From positions 1-27,537 of IMG/VR virus record IMGVR_UViG_3300047368_000270: a stretch of 27,537 bases of DNA. One strand, given 5' to 3'. Made by a program: the position numbers and the translations under genes. Every line of letters begins with the position of its first letter. The stretch's first letter is position 1. The DNA is from a virus. Below, in pieces: positions 16,849 through 24,280 of the stretch. The notes under the pieces are model-generated. The model saw only the letters and a list, made by a program, of their open reading frames with translations. It made no database searches and was not told the DNA's origin.

Positions 16849-17900
16849 GTTGCATCGTGTTTTGAGATTCCTAGTATTCTTGCTTTCCAGCTATCCATAT
16901 TATCAAGTCGAGTTACCTCTTCGTCAACTAATTTTTTCTGCATTTCTGCTAATTCTATCATTCTGACTCTTTCTTCTTCTACTTGAAAGTTTTTTACTAA
17001 TGAAATTATAGTAGCATTTTCTTTACTTTTATTTTTTAATCTTTCTGAACGGTCACCATTTAATTTTTTAATTAATGACTCCATTCTTTTTTCACACTTA
17101 TCATATTCATCTGTTTTAGACTTTAATACTTCAGCTAACCTAACAGTCATGTCTTGCTGGTCTTCAACTTCATTAAACATAGTATTAAGCTTTTCAATAT
17201 GAGATGATATATTTTTTAAATTAATATAATCAACACAAACATTAATATATAAATTTATTTCATCACTTGTTAAATCTGGTTTATCCCATGTAGCTCTTAT
17301 AAACTCAGCCTCAAATAACTCTCTGTCTTTCATGTTGCTGTAGTTACTGATGACTTGTATGAATCTAGGCGCCGAAAGGCTTTTGATCAGGGATTCTATG
17401 CAATTCTCTTCGTCGTGAGTTAGTTTGTCTTCTTTTAGGCCTGCGAAACAAAATTCATTTATTTTATTTAAACCTGTGGACAAAAGCTTGGGGGGACTGT
17501 AAAGCCTGTTGACCGCACTTTCACTGTCGTGAACGTAAGCAGGCTCATACTCTCTGAGAAAGTCTAATACCGCCACATGCTGCTTAGAAAACCTTTTTAC
17601 AGACATTTCTGGCCAAATCATTTCAGAAATCTGAAAAGCACTTAAACCATTCTTTGCTTGTTGCTTTACAAACTCTATTTGAGCATCAGTTAGCGTGATA
17701 TCTTCTACTTTGTCCCACTTTGTGGTCTTGTAGTCCATGCTTTGCTCGGCCAAAAACTTCTTGACCGCTCGACCCTCTTTACTTCTTCCATCTAGACTTT
17801 CATTCTTGAATACTGCCTTTGTTAGATCTAGTAGGTTGGGAGTTTGCTTAAAGTTATCCCTAATGAATTGTTTTTGTTCTTCAGATAATTTGATTTTCAT
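16845..17900 (-). CDS. DNA-binding-like protein with two HTH-type repeats and a coiled coil, 351 aa
   Basis: The N-terminus holds two related segments, LSEEQKQFIRDNFKQTPNLL (residues 5-24) and LTDAQIEFVKQQAKNGLSAF (about 69-88), each followed by a second helix (DLTKAVF, QISEMIW), which looks like two tandem helix-turn-helix units. The middle is helical with CIESLIKSLSAPRFIQV. Residues from about 230 to the end form a long coiled coil (MTVRLAEVLKSKTDEYDKCE..). HTH plus coiled coil is also the layout of many small terminases, and no other small terminase candidate is seen near the large subunit; a transcription regulator working with the adjacent sigma factor is the other option. It overlaps the sigma gene by 20 bases. 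Confidence 0.6.
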   Translation of the reverse strand: MKIKLSEEQKQFIRDNFKQTPNLLDLTKAVFKNESLDGRSKEGRAVKKFLAEQSMDYKTTKWDKVEDITLTDAQIEFVKQQAKNGLSAFQISEMIWPEMSVKRFSKQHVAVLDFLREYEPAYVHDSESAVNRLYSPPKLLSTGLNKINEFCFAGLKEDKLTHDEENCIESLIKSLSAPRFIQVISNYSNMKDRELFEAEFIRATWDKPDLTSDEINLYINVCVDYINLKNISSHIEKLNTMFNEVEDQQDMTVRLAEVLKSKTDEYDKCEKRMESLIKKLNGDRSERLKNKSKENATIISLVKNFQVEEERVRMIELAEMQKKLVDEEVTRLDNMDSWKARILGISKHDAT

Positions 17901-18669
17901 CTCCTAAAAATGCTATTCCTTTCTTTTGTAATATTCTAGCAGCCTTTTCTTTTAATATTTTTCTTAAATTTTTAATCTGTTTATATCCAGCTTTTCTTCC
18001 TGATTCAGTGCTTTTAAAACCCATCTGTGTCGCCACTTCTTCATCTGATAAGTTTTTTATATACAGTAGCTCAAAAGCCTTAAACTGTCTATCATTTAAG
18101 ACGGACTTAAGTTCTTTTATTAATTTTAACGAAGCTGCCTGAATATCCATATCAAGATGATTGTCTGAGTTTCCATCAATTTCATGAAGATGACTATCTA
18201 GTGATAAGGTAATCTTTACATTGTAGGCATGTTTTTTTGTTTTCTCCCATTTTTTATACAAGGGACATGTTTGATCCTGGTTTCCCGATTTAGTGAAACT
18301 GCACAAATTCATTTGAGCGTCATTATTAAAAGGGCAGTTAAGGCATGGGCGCGCATAATTACTGTAATGATTACGCAAAATGTTTTTCATCTGGTTTGCT
18401 ATAATTTTATTCAACCAGGGTTTAATTGGACGACTTTGATCCCAATGCGACCATTTTTTATAAATATGAGCTCTAATTATTTGGGATACATCATCAAAGT
18501 CAATCCACGCAACTGAACTAAGAAACCAATTCCTTTTTCTCTTTAGCAACTCTCCATCTATTATTTTATGAAAATCTTCATATGGAGCGTTTGACCTTTC
18601 GCCTTCTTCAGGGCTTTCTGCGGCCTTTTCCTCTTTTTCCCTTTTATTGGTTTTCTTTTTTTGCGGCAT
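17881..18669 (-). CDS. Phage sigma-70-family factor with four-cysteine insert, 262 aa
   Basis: After a charged N-terminus, residues about 46-102 match sigma region 2 (DFDDVSQIIRAHIYKKW, DQSRPIKPWLNKIIANQMKN). Residues about 183-247 match region 4, with the HTH NLSDEEVATQMGFKS and basic recognition helix. Between them lies an insert with Cys109, Cys112, Cys123 and Cys135 (PCLNCPF.., LCSF.., TCPLYKKWEK), spacing C-x2-C-x10-C-x11-C, probably binding zinc. I remember similar inserts from other phage sigma-like proteins. It should direct host RNA polymerase to phage promoters. It overlaps the upstream zinc-ribbon gene by 26 bases and the downstream HTH gene by 20, so the operon is tightly coupled. 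Confidence 0.8.
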   Translation of the reverse strand: MPQKKKTNKREKEEKAAESPEEGERSNAPYEDFHKIIDGELLKRKRNWFLSSVAWIDFDDVSQIIRAHIYKKWSHWDQSRPIKPWLNKIIANQMKNILRNHYSNYARPCLNCPFNNDAQMNLCSFTKSGNQDQTCPLYKKWEKTKKHAYNVKITLSLDSHLHEIDGNSDNHLDMDIQAASLKLIKELKSVLNDRQFKAFELLYIKNLSDEEVATQMGFKSTESGRKAGYKQIKNLRKILKEKAARILQKKGIAFLGDENQII

Positions 18670-18976
18670 CGATAATATCTTTGAAGTTATGGATAGTGTT
18701 ACCTTCTCGTGTTATCTCGTAACTCAATGATGATATTTCTGGAACAAAGTCTACATCAGTTTCATCTTCTGATGGAAGGTCCCTAGAGTTTTTTCTAGCC
18801 TCCATTTGTTCTTTGAAGCTTCCAGGGTGCCGCCTCTTAGCCGCAGGCTTCTTCTCTTGCTTTATAGTTGCTTTTGAGGTCGCCCCCATTGGTGTTCCGC
18901 AAGAAGAGCAAAATTTAGGCTTTGAACCCGAATACTCATTCTTTGCTCCACATTCTGTACAAAATATTGTTTGCAT
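18644..18976 (-). CDS. Zinc-ribbon protein, 110 aa
   Basis: The first 30 residues form a zinc ribbon: FCTECGAKNEYSGSKPKFCS and SCGTPMG give two CxxC knuckles. The middle is basic (EKKPAAKRRHPGSFKEQMEA) and the C-terminus acidic then helical. It could bind nucleic acid or RNA polymerase. It is the first gene of the operon that encodes the sigma factor, behind a palindrome with a TATAAT, so a role in transcription control is plausible but unproven. Confidence 0.7.
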   Translation of the reverse strand: MQTIFCTECGAKNEYSGSKPKFCSSCGTPMGATSKATIKQEKKPAAKRRHPGSFKEQMEARKNSRDLPSEDETDVDFVPEISSLSYEITREGNTIHNFKDIIDAAKKENQ

Positions 18977-19001
18977 AACACTTACATTATAAGTAAGCGT
19001 T
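18977..19001 (-). promoter_or_regulatory. Operator-like palindrome enclosing a TATAAT before the sigma operon
   Basis: Arms AACGCTTAC and GTAAGTGTT (one mismatch) flank TTATAAT on the minus strand. TATAAT is at 18986-18991, nine bases before the ATG at 18976. A repressor bound here would cover the -10 element. No good -35 hexamer is seen 17 bases upstream. Confidence 0.5.
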
Positions 19002-19011
19002 TGTAAAAAAT

Positions 19012-19641
19012 CTATATTAAATAACCAGATATTATTCTGGCTTGACGCTTCATGAATACGTCAGTCTCTTCATTGAAATCTTCTTTCTGCTGTATACTGC
19101 AAAAACCTATGCTGTTTTTTGATGCACAATTTTTAATATAATCTACCCCTAATATTCCTATTACTGTATTATTTAATGTTTTTATTGGTATATTGTAAAT
19201 ACTATTTATTCCTTTATTGTCCATTAATATTTTAAATGAATGATCTGTTACTTCTTCCATGTCAAGATAGGCAAATTTTTCGTCAGTAGTTAATTGATTA
19301 ATGTAACTGTGAAAATTGGAAACTATATGGTTTTTTGAAAGCTCGCACTCTCTGCTGATCCCTTTCTCGACGATCTCATGGGTGCAACTGAACTTTTGCT
19401 GACTTCTTCCTGACATATAGTATCCGCCATTGTGAAATTGTAAAATATAGGCCCTGTCAGCCTTCATTTCCTTCATGACATATTCTAAAGCCGTATAGAT
19501 GTTTTCGTTGTTTTGAGTTTCAGTTAATATTGGATTAATTAACTTGGCTTTATTTTTCTTGTGATTCTTAGATATGATCACACTAGTAATCGTAGCTGCA
19601 GCACCAATTAAGGCAGAACATATTATGTACAATCCATCCAT
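19012..19641 (-). CDS. Membrane-anchored GAF-like domain protein, 209 aa
   Basis: Residues 3-24 (GLYIICSALIGAAATITSVI) are a single membrane segment followed by a Lys-rich stretch (KNHKKNKAK), so the bulk should be cytoplasmic. Residues about 45-205 look like a GAF-type sensor: a helix (IYTALEYVMKEMKADRAYIL), QFHNGGYYMSG, and a C-terminal strand pair (SIYNIPIKTLNNTVIGILGV). No enzymatic output domain follows. Its ATG is 13 bases after a TGTA box, with no Shine-Dalgarno. An orphan membrane GAF protein in a phage might sense a nucleotide or small ligand, or act in superinfection exclusion; both are guesses. Confidence 0.65.
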   Translation of the reverse strand: MDGLYIICSALIGAAATITSVIISKNHKKNKAKLINPILTETQNNENIYTALEYVMKEMKADRAYILQFHNGGYYMSGRSQQKFSCTHEIVEKGISRECELSKNHIVSNFHSYINQLTTDEKFAYLDMEEVTDHSFKILMDNKGINSIYNIPIKTLNNTVIGILGVDYIKNCASKNSIGFCSIQQKEDFNEETDVFMKRQARIISGYLI

Positions 19642-19654
19642 AATTTTTAGTACA
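19642..19654 (-). promoter_or_regulatory. TGTA start-proximal box (copy 4)
   Basis: Reads TGTACTAAAAATT on the minus strand directly before the ATG at 19641. It fills the whole gap to the phoH stop. Confidence 0.45.
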
Positions 19655-20380
19655 CTATTTTTTGTATGTTTTTAATTTAGTGATTATGTATTTTAGTATT
19701 TCACTTCTAAATATGTCGTTTTCGTTAAACTTAAAGCAGTGTATTCCTTTTTCTTTACTTACTGGATCATTAAATAAGTCGAACATATCTGCAAATCCAC
19801 TTCTGCTTCCAATGTCACTTTGCATCATATCTCCGCATACAAAAAGCTTTGTGTTGTCGCCAATCCTGGTTGTCATGGTAACCAATTCCTTGAATGAAAA
19901 ATTCTGGGACTCATCAGCAACTACAATTTTGTTTAACCAACTTGCGCCTCTTAAGAAATTGATTGGTACGGCTTGAATTCTACCGTGTTTTACTAGTTCG
20001 CTCTTTACGCCGGATCCAGCTGGTAACATTTCGTCAAGCTTATCCTCTAGCGGGGCCATATAGGGGCCAAATTTCTCTTCAAGGGATCCAGGTAATGCTC
20101 CTAGTCCTTTGTCGGCGCTTTCGATTGCTGTGCGCACGTATAGCAAATCCAAACTTTCGTCTTTCTGCAAATGCCTTAAAGCTGAAAAAACAGCCATGTA
20201 TGTTTTGGTGGCTCCGGCTGGACCAGATACAAATATTATTTTTGTTTCTGGGTTCATCGAAAGGTCCAGAAAAACTTTTTGCTTGTCGCTTAGTTTTTTG
20301 CCTTTTACTACTATTTTGGTTTTAAAGGGGGTGAGTTCAAATTCTTCGTCAATATCTTTTGTTGCTTTTTTTCTTGGCAT
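19655..20380 (-). CDS. phoH: PhoH-family ATPase
   Basis: A single-domain PhoH protein of 241 residues. The P-loop reads GPAGATKT (residues 53-60), with Thr in place of the usual Gly before Lys, as in several phage PhoH proteins. Walker B is KIVVADESQNFS (Asp156-Glu157), and the sensor-like segment LFVCGDMMQSD follows. The family consists of ATP-dependent RNA-acting proteins common in phages, often linked with phosphate-stress or RNA processing, but their phage role is unsettled. It is divergent from the 61-residue gene at 20444. The leader upstream of its ATG is about 37 bases after a TGTAATAT sequence, longer than at neighbouring genes. Confidence 0.9.
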   Translation of the reverse strand: MPRKKATKDIDEEFELTPFKTKIVVKGKKLSDKQKVFLDLSMNPETKIIFVSGPAGATKTYMAVFSALRHLQKDESLDLLYVRTAIESADKGLGALPGSLEEKFGPYMAPLEDKLDEMLPAGSGVKSELVKHGRIQAVPINFLRGASWLNKIVVADESQNFSFKELVTMTTRIGDNTKLFVCGDMMQSDIGSRSGFADMFDLFNDPVSKEKGIHCFKFNENDIFRSEILKYIITKLKTYKK

Positions 20381-20426
20381 GTTTTTGAGGGTTATTGAAT
20401 ATTACTAAATATTACACAGACTTTAG

Positions 20427-20443
20427 TGTATAATATATTATAT
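20427..20443 (+). promoter_or_regulatory. TGTA start-proximal box with perfect TATAAT (copy 7)
   Basis: Reads TGTATAATATATTATAT right before the ATG at 20444, a 17-base distance. TATAAT is at 20429-20434. No -35 hexamer is apparent. It serves the 61-residue gene and the coupled tail fibre. Confidence 0.5.
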
Positions 20444-20629
20444 ATGTCAAAAACTTCTAAATACGATGTTCTCGAGCTTCTTTCAAAGAAAATGCCTTTT
20501 TATGCGGCCACACAATGGCTTAAAGCATCAAATGAAAATTTAGATGGAGAAACACCTTCTGAGTGCATGAAGCAGGGCAAGAGCGACAAGGTCTACCAAG
20601 TATTACAAAAAGAATTGGAGGGTAAATAA
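20444..20629 (+). CDS. Orphan MbcA/ParS/Xre toxin-binding-domain-like mini-protein, 61 aa
   Basis: The sequence ATQWLKASNENLDGETPSEC followed by MKQGKSDKVYQVLQKELEGK has the order of conserved positions seen in the MbcA/ParS/Xre (DUF2384) antitoxin domain: A..WL..n..L.G.TP.e....G..d.V...L. The HTH part that normally precedes it is missing and no RES-type toxin gene is adjacent. A GTG six codons upstream is an alternative start, but the ATG is more likely. The large tail fibre gene begins one base after its stop, so the two are co-translated. It may be a stand-alone adaptor, a decoy for a host toxin, or a fibre chaperone with a similar fold. Confidence 0.65.
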   Translation: MSKTSKYDVLELLSKKMPFYAATQWLKASNENLDGETPSECMKQGKSDKVYQVLQKELEGK

Positions 20630-20630
20630 G

Positions 20631-23060
20631 ATGACGAGCTGGAGTAGTGGATGGGTAGAGATACCAATTGTAGGTTTCCCGCAAGTTCGGAATTTGAACT
20701 TTACTCATAATTTAGGTACTAGTGATTTAGTTTTCTCGGTTTATTGGTATGATACTGCCGCGGCCAACACAGACCCCATATCCGCCGAAGGCACTTATGC
20801 CATCAATAATGGTTACAGCTATGGATCAAGGATAAAAATATTAAATGACAACGATGTTACCTTGTCCTTAATGAAGGATGGCTTTTCAGGGGGCGACTGG
20901 AGACCTACTCTTGCGCCAGCTTATATAAAATTAGTAGCTATTTCTGCGGTAGCGGACCCAGAACCAGAACCAACAGCCGCCGGGGCGAGCTGGAGCAGTG
21001 GATGGGTCGACACAGACGGGACAACTGCAGTGGCCAATGGAGCTACACTATCTTTTAATCACAGCTTAGGTATTGAAGATCTCGTGTTTGAAATATTTGC
21101 TAGGGACGCAAATGGCGGCACAAACTCTGTAAGAATAGATACACAAGACGGTGATGCGGGCAGTAATTATGGCGCACAAATACAAAACATTGAAACAAAT
21201 ACATTTACGATTCAATTAGCCCAGAATGGCATTATAAGATCTTCAAATAACGGCGGTACATCCGCTATTGATTGGGACGGTCAACAAATAAAAATATTAG
21301 CTGCAGCTATTACTGCAAATGAACCAGAAGCCGCTGGAACAGAAGTAATATTCATTGAGCCTTATGATATAACCCCAGTTGACGGTGCCTGGACAAAAAT
21401 AGACGCACAGCCAGCGTGGGCAAATTCTAACGCAAGAACCCTCGTGGTAAAAGCTGAAACGGTTGACGCTGACACAGGGGGCAACACCAACCAGTCTTTA
21501 AAAGCAAGAACCTCTGCCGCATCCACAATAGAAGTTGACATCATAACTCACGGAGGCACAAGCGGCCAAAGATCGGTGGCGAGCGAGCAAGCCTTAATAC
21601 CATGCTCAGAAGATGGATCCTTCGAATATCATTGGTATCGCAGTTCTTCTAACGGTGGATTAAGGAGTTTTAGAGTTGTTGGCTATATATACAAAAGCCC
21701 TTTTCTTACTGGCGCCGGCGATTTATGCAAACTTTTTCCAGACGACTCAGGCTATCAAATGTTTCGTAATGGATTAACGATGCAGTGGATGAGCAGTCCA
21801 GCATTTACTACAGAAACATCACAGGTAGTTAATTTTCCGGTACCGTTTGCTTCAAAGCCATTTAAGGTTGTTGCGTCTACACGCTTCCCGAGCGGAGTCG
21901 TCAATACCCACGAAACAATGCAAGTTGTCAGTTGGGATGCCTCAAGCGTTACTATTCTTGCGCAATCAATTACAGGATCCTTTAATCCCGTGTACGCCGA
22001 TATAATCGCCATAGGAATAGCGGAAGTAACGGGCTGCTCCACAGGCGGCGGAGGCGGAGGCGGAGGTGGCGATGTCGACGGCATAAAAGTAAGCCAGTTA
22101 ACAAATGCCGCAGAATTAAAAGACGACGACCTGTTTTTGCTTTCGAGAGATAATGAGCCTGACGGATCCTATGATATCAGTAAAAATGTTAAACTTAGCG
22201 ACATAGCAAAATATATCGCCGGAGCAGAGCCACCGGCACCCACTCCTCCCGCTGAGGGCATTGTTCATTTTAGCTCAAAAATAATAAGCAATGCTGCCAG
22301 TAGTACCGAATCAAAAGCCTTTGAAGACGATGACTCTTCAGATATAACTGCTGCGGGAGTTTATGAAATTCAATCGACTTATGCGTTTGAATCTTTTAAT
22401 TATGCGGGAGTTGGATTTTACACCAGACTTGACCCGAATAGATCTGGCGATGGATGGAGTAGCTCTACTGGACTAGGAAAAGCCGTGCCAACCGTTGCAA
22501 AGCAAGATATGAAATCCATGGCAATTCCAGCAGGAACAACCGTTAAGTTCTCCTTGGACTGGACTCACTTAGGTGCGACTTACGTTCATCATCAATACAC
22601 CAGAGAAGACTTGGTATTTTTCGAAATTACTGGCCCAGCACTAATAGTTGATCTATCTCCTGGAGAGTCACTTCCGGACGCTTCCTCCGGTACGCACTTA
22701 GCGAGCATGGGAATAACCCAAGCTAAAGTTTATAACTGGTACAATATATTACCGTATCCCGAAAATGATTTTTTTAATTATGCGGATAGATACCGCACTA
22801 TATTCGACCAAGGCCAAGAAAGAATGGCTTATGAGGACATAACATTGGCATGTAGAGCACCAAAAATAAATAGCCTGTATCATAACCTGACCGGGGAACT
22901 CCAATGGGCCCAATATCTAAATGCAGAGTTGTTTTTTCATGGCGATGCTCCAAGTACTTTTAATTCGTTGTTTAAAGTGCCAGCTAGCAATATTGGGACC
23001 GCAATTGACCAAAGAACTCTACGCAATATGCCCTATACGTCAACTTTGATTATAGAGTAG
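20631..23060 (+). CDS. Large multi-domain tail fibre / adhesin, 809 aa
   Basis: A strong Shine-Dalgarno (GGAGG) precedes the ATG. Two copies of the WSSGWV domain lie at residues 4-115 and 121-240; they match the single copy in the protein at 5711. Residues about 250-360 are a beta-rich domain, and about 380-465 resemble the gp53-like fibre tip (RNGLTMQWM.., VASTRFPSG.., SSVTILAQS). Nine consecutive Gly (472-480) then link to a segment IKVSQLTNAAELKDDDLFLL, common in virion proteins, and to a C-terminal domain of about 260 residues with many aromatic residues. It probably mediates host recognition. Sharing domains with the other fibre points to duplication or recombination. Confidence 0.8.
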   Translation: MTSWSSGWVEIPIVGFPQVRNLNFTHNLGTSDLVFSVYWYDTAAANTDPISAEGTYAINNGYSYGSRIKILNDNDVTLSLMKDGFSGGDWRPTLAPAYIKLVAISAVADPEPEPTAAGASWSSGWVDTDGTTAVANGATLSFNHSLGIEDLVFEIFARDANGGTNSVRIDTQDGDAGSNYGAQIQNIETNTFTIQLAQNGIIRSSNNGGTSAIDWDGQQIKILAAAITANEPEAAGTEVIFIEPYDITPVDGAWTKIDAQPAWANSNARTLVVKAETVDADTGGNTNQSLKARTSAASTIEVDIITHGGTSGQRSVASEQALIPCSEDGSFEYHWYRSSSNGGLRSFRVVGYIYKSPFLTGAGDLCKLFPDDSGYQMFRNGLTMQWMSSPAFTTETSQVVNFPVPFASKPFKVVASTRFPSGVVNTHETMQVVSWDASSVTILAQSITGSFNPVYADIIAIGIAEVTGCSTGGGGGGGGGDVDGIKVSQLTNAAELKDDDLFLLSRDNEPDGSYDISKNVKLSDIAKYIAGAEPPAPTPPAEGIVHFSSKIISNAASSTESKAFEDDDSSDITAAGVYEIQSTYAFESFNYAGVGFYTRLDPNRSGDGWSSSTGLGKAVPTVAKQDMKSMAIPAGTTVKFSLDWTHLGATYVHHQYTREDLVFFEITGPALIVDLSPGESLPDASSGTHLASMGITQAKVYNWYNILPYPENDFFNYADRYRTIFDQGQERMAYEDITLACRAPKINSLYHNLTGELQWAQYLNAELFFHGDAPSTFNSLFKVPASNIGTAIDQRTLRNMPYTSTLIIE
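22044..22070 (+). repeat. Glycine-codon repeat (nine GGN codons)
   Basis: Nine Gly codons in a row, mostly alternating GGC and GGA, within the large fibre gene. Gain or loss of units would keep the reading frame and change only linker length. Confidence 0.85.
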
Positions 23061-23063
23061 ATT

Positions 23064-23294
23064 CTATTTAATCTTATTATACCAATACTTCGAGCTTTGG
23101 CGTAAAGCGTCATTCGACTCTCTTACATACTCTAAAGCGGAAATTGCTAATTCAAGTTTCTGCTCGGTAAGCGTCGACTCGCATTCATCGATTACCTCTT
23201 TAATTATTTCCTGAATGAAATCTATATACGGGCAAGTATTACTGGGTATTTCAGGCGCTGCTTGTTTGAATTTATTTAATTTAGTGATGTCCAT
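23064..23294 (-). CDS. Small helical protein, 76 aa
   Basis: The protein is mainly helical, with MDITKLNKFKQAAPEI, a CPYIDFIQEIIKEV segment and a C-terminal ALEYVRESNDALRQSSKYWY. I recall similar small proteins from other phages but no function. The ATG lies 13 bases after a TGTA box. It ends three bases from the stop of the convergent tail fibre gene, with no terminator between them. Confidence 0.6.
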   Translation of the reverse strand: MDITKLNKFKQAAPEIPSNTCPYIDFIQEIIKEVIDECESTLTEQKLELAISALEYVRESNDALRQSSKYWYNKIK

Positions 23295-23307
23295 ACCTTA
23301 TGGTACA
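23295..23307 (-). promoter_or_regulatory. TGTA start-proximal box (copy 5)
   Basis: Reads TGTACCATAAGGT on the minus strand before the ATG at 23294, again with 13 bases to the start. Confidence 0.4.
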
Positions 23308-23326
23308 CATCAAAAAAAAAACAGTT

Positions 23327-24091
23327 TTACTTTTTCTTCTTTTTGTAGCCTGAGTCAGAAATCGGCACACACTTGCCGTCTTTTTCGACATACCCTTCGT
23401 TGCACTTAGGAGGATATCCAGCTTTATCATCAGCTTTAGATTTTTGTTTTTTCTCTAATATGCTTTTTTTAATAGCATCAGGTAATTTTTTCTGCTCTTC
23501 AGTTAAACCTTTATCCTTTGACTTTTTGTCGTCTTCAGCTTTGGATTTATCCTTTTTTGGCTTTTGGGCTTTTTCCCATGCATCTTTTTTTGGACGGTCT
23601 TTGTCTCCAGGTTTTGCAGGTTTATAGTCTTTGCCTTCGCGTTTCTTTTTGTCGCGGATATTATCCCAAAGCCCTCTTTTGCTTTCAGATTCGTCTAAAA
23701 ATTCTTCTTCTGATTCTTCTTCACCTTTTGTTACCTTAGTGACGCTCTTTTTGCTCCACATTTTGCAACTCCAGTATTTTGCTTTAGTCTTTGGTCCGGG
23801 ATTATCGCATCCATGACGAGCACGAAAACTTTTACGACGAGCAGGATCATCGCGCTTGATTTCCATGTTGGGGTCGCCAAAATTAACTTTTACAACATTG
23901 CCCTTTTCATTCTTTACATATACGGAAAACTTTTTTGGCCCACCAGATGTACGAAATGGTTTATTAAGCTTTTTGCCTTTTTTCTCTTCTGCAGCCCAAG
24001 CTTCTTGCGTTATTTCTTCTTCTGTACCTTCGGCCTCTTTAAGTTGGGCACGAATAGCATCACTGAAATCAAGTTCGTTATTTTTGTCCAT
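23327..24091 (-). CDS. Lys-rich protein with a conserved RRKSFRARHxCD domain, 254 aa
   Basis: The best start is the ATG at 24091; an in-frame TTG six codons earlier is less likely. Residues about 45-115 form the only folded-looking part: KKFSVYVKNEKGNVVKVNFG, then DPNMEIKRDDPARRKSFRAR, then HGCDNPGPKTKAKYWSCKMW, with two Cys and two Trp/His positions that I recall as a conserved module in proteins of marine phages and viruses, of unknown function. The C-terminal half is Lys/Glu/Asp low complexity and ends with CNEGYVEKDGKCVPI and five Lys. It could be a DNA- or virion-associated basic protein. It is divergent from the small-gene region. Confidence 0.7.
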   Translation of the reverse strand: MDKNNELDFSDAIRAQLKEAEGTEEEITQEAWAAEEKKGKKLNKPFRTSGGPKKFSVYVKNEKGNVVKVNFGDPNMEIKRDDPARRKSFRARHGCDNPGPKTKAKYWSCKMWSKKSVTKVTKGEEESEEEFLDESESKRGLWDNIRDKKKREGKDYKPAKPGDKDRPKKDAWEKAQKPKKDKSKAEDDKKSKDKGLTEEQKKLPDAIKKSILEKKQKSKADDKAGYPPKCNEGYVEKDGKCVPISDSGYKKKKK

Positions 24092-24106
24092 ATAATATAT
24101 ATTACA
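24092..24106 (-). promoter_or_regulatory. TGTA start-proximal box (copy 6)
   Basis: Reads TGTAATATATATTAT on the minus strand before the ATG at 24091, at a 15-base distance. Confidence 0.4.
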
Positions 24107-24200
24107 CAAAATGTTGTACTTTTTATACTTCTTTTTGTAACTTTCGGCGCTAGAGAGTTACTCTTTTTTATTTTTACCTTTTAACAAAATAACCCCCGCC

Positions 24201-24280
24201 GATTTTTTTTGGGTTGCTATTATTTGAGTTTTATTGGCGTTTTTGTTCCCTTTGGATTTTTTTTAGTTAGCTATTATTTC
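24201..24280. repeat. Imperfect direct repeat of 26 bases with T8 tracts
   Basis: Copies at 24201-24226 and 24255-24280 both begin GATTTTTTTT and continue to CTATTATTT, with a variable hexamer (GGGTTG versus AGTTAG) between. Their starts are 54 bases apart. Confidence 0.7.

Noticed and set aside
19655-20380. Inactive PhoH because of the altered P-loop
   Set aside because: Thr or Ser in place of Gly before the Lys is familiar in phage PhoH proteins, and Walker B is intact.
23813-24184. 123-residue plus-strand frame
   Set aside because: It is antisense to the conserved module of the Lys-rich protein, which has much better coding character.
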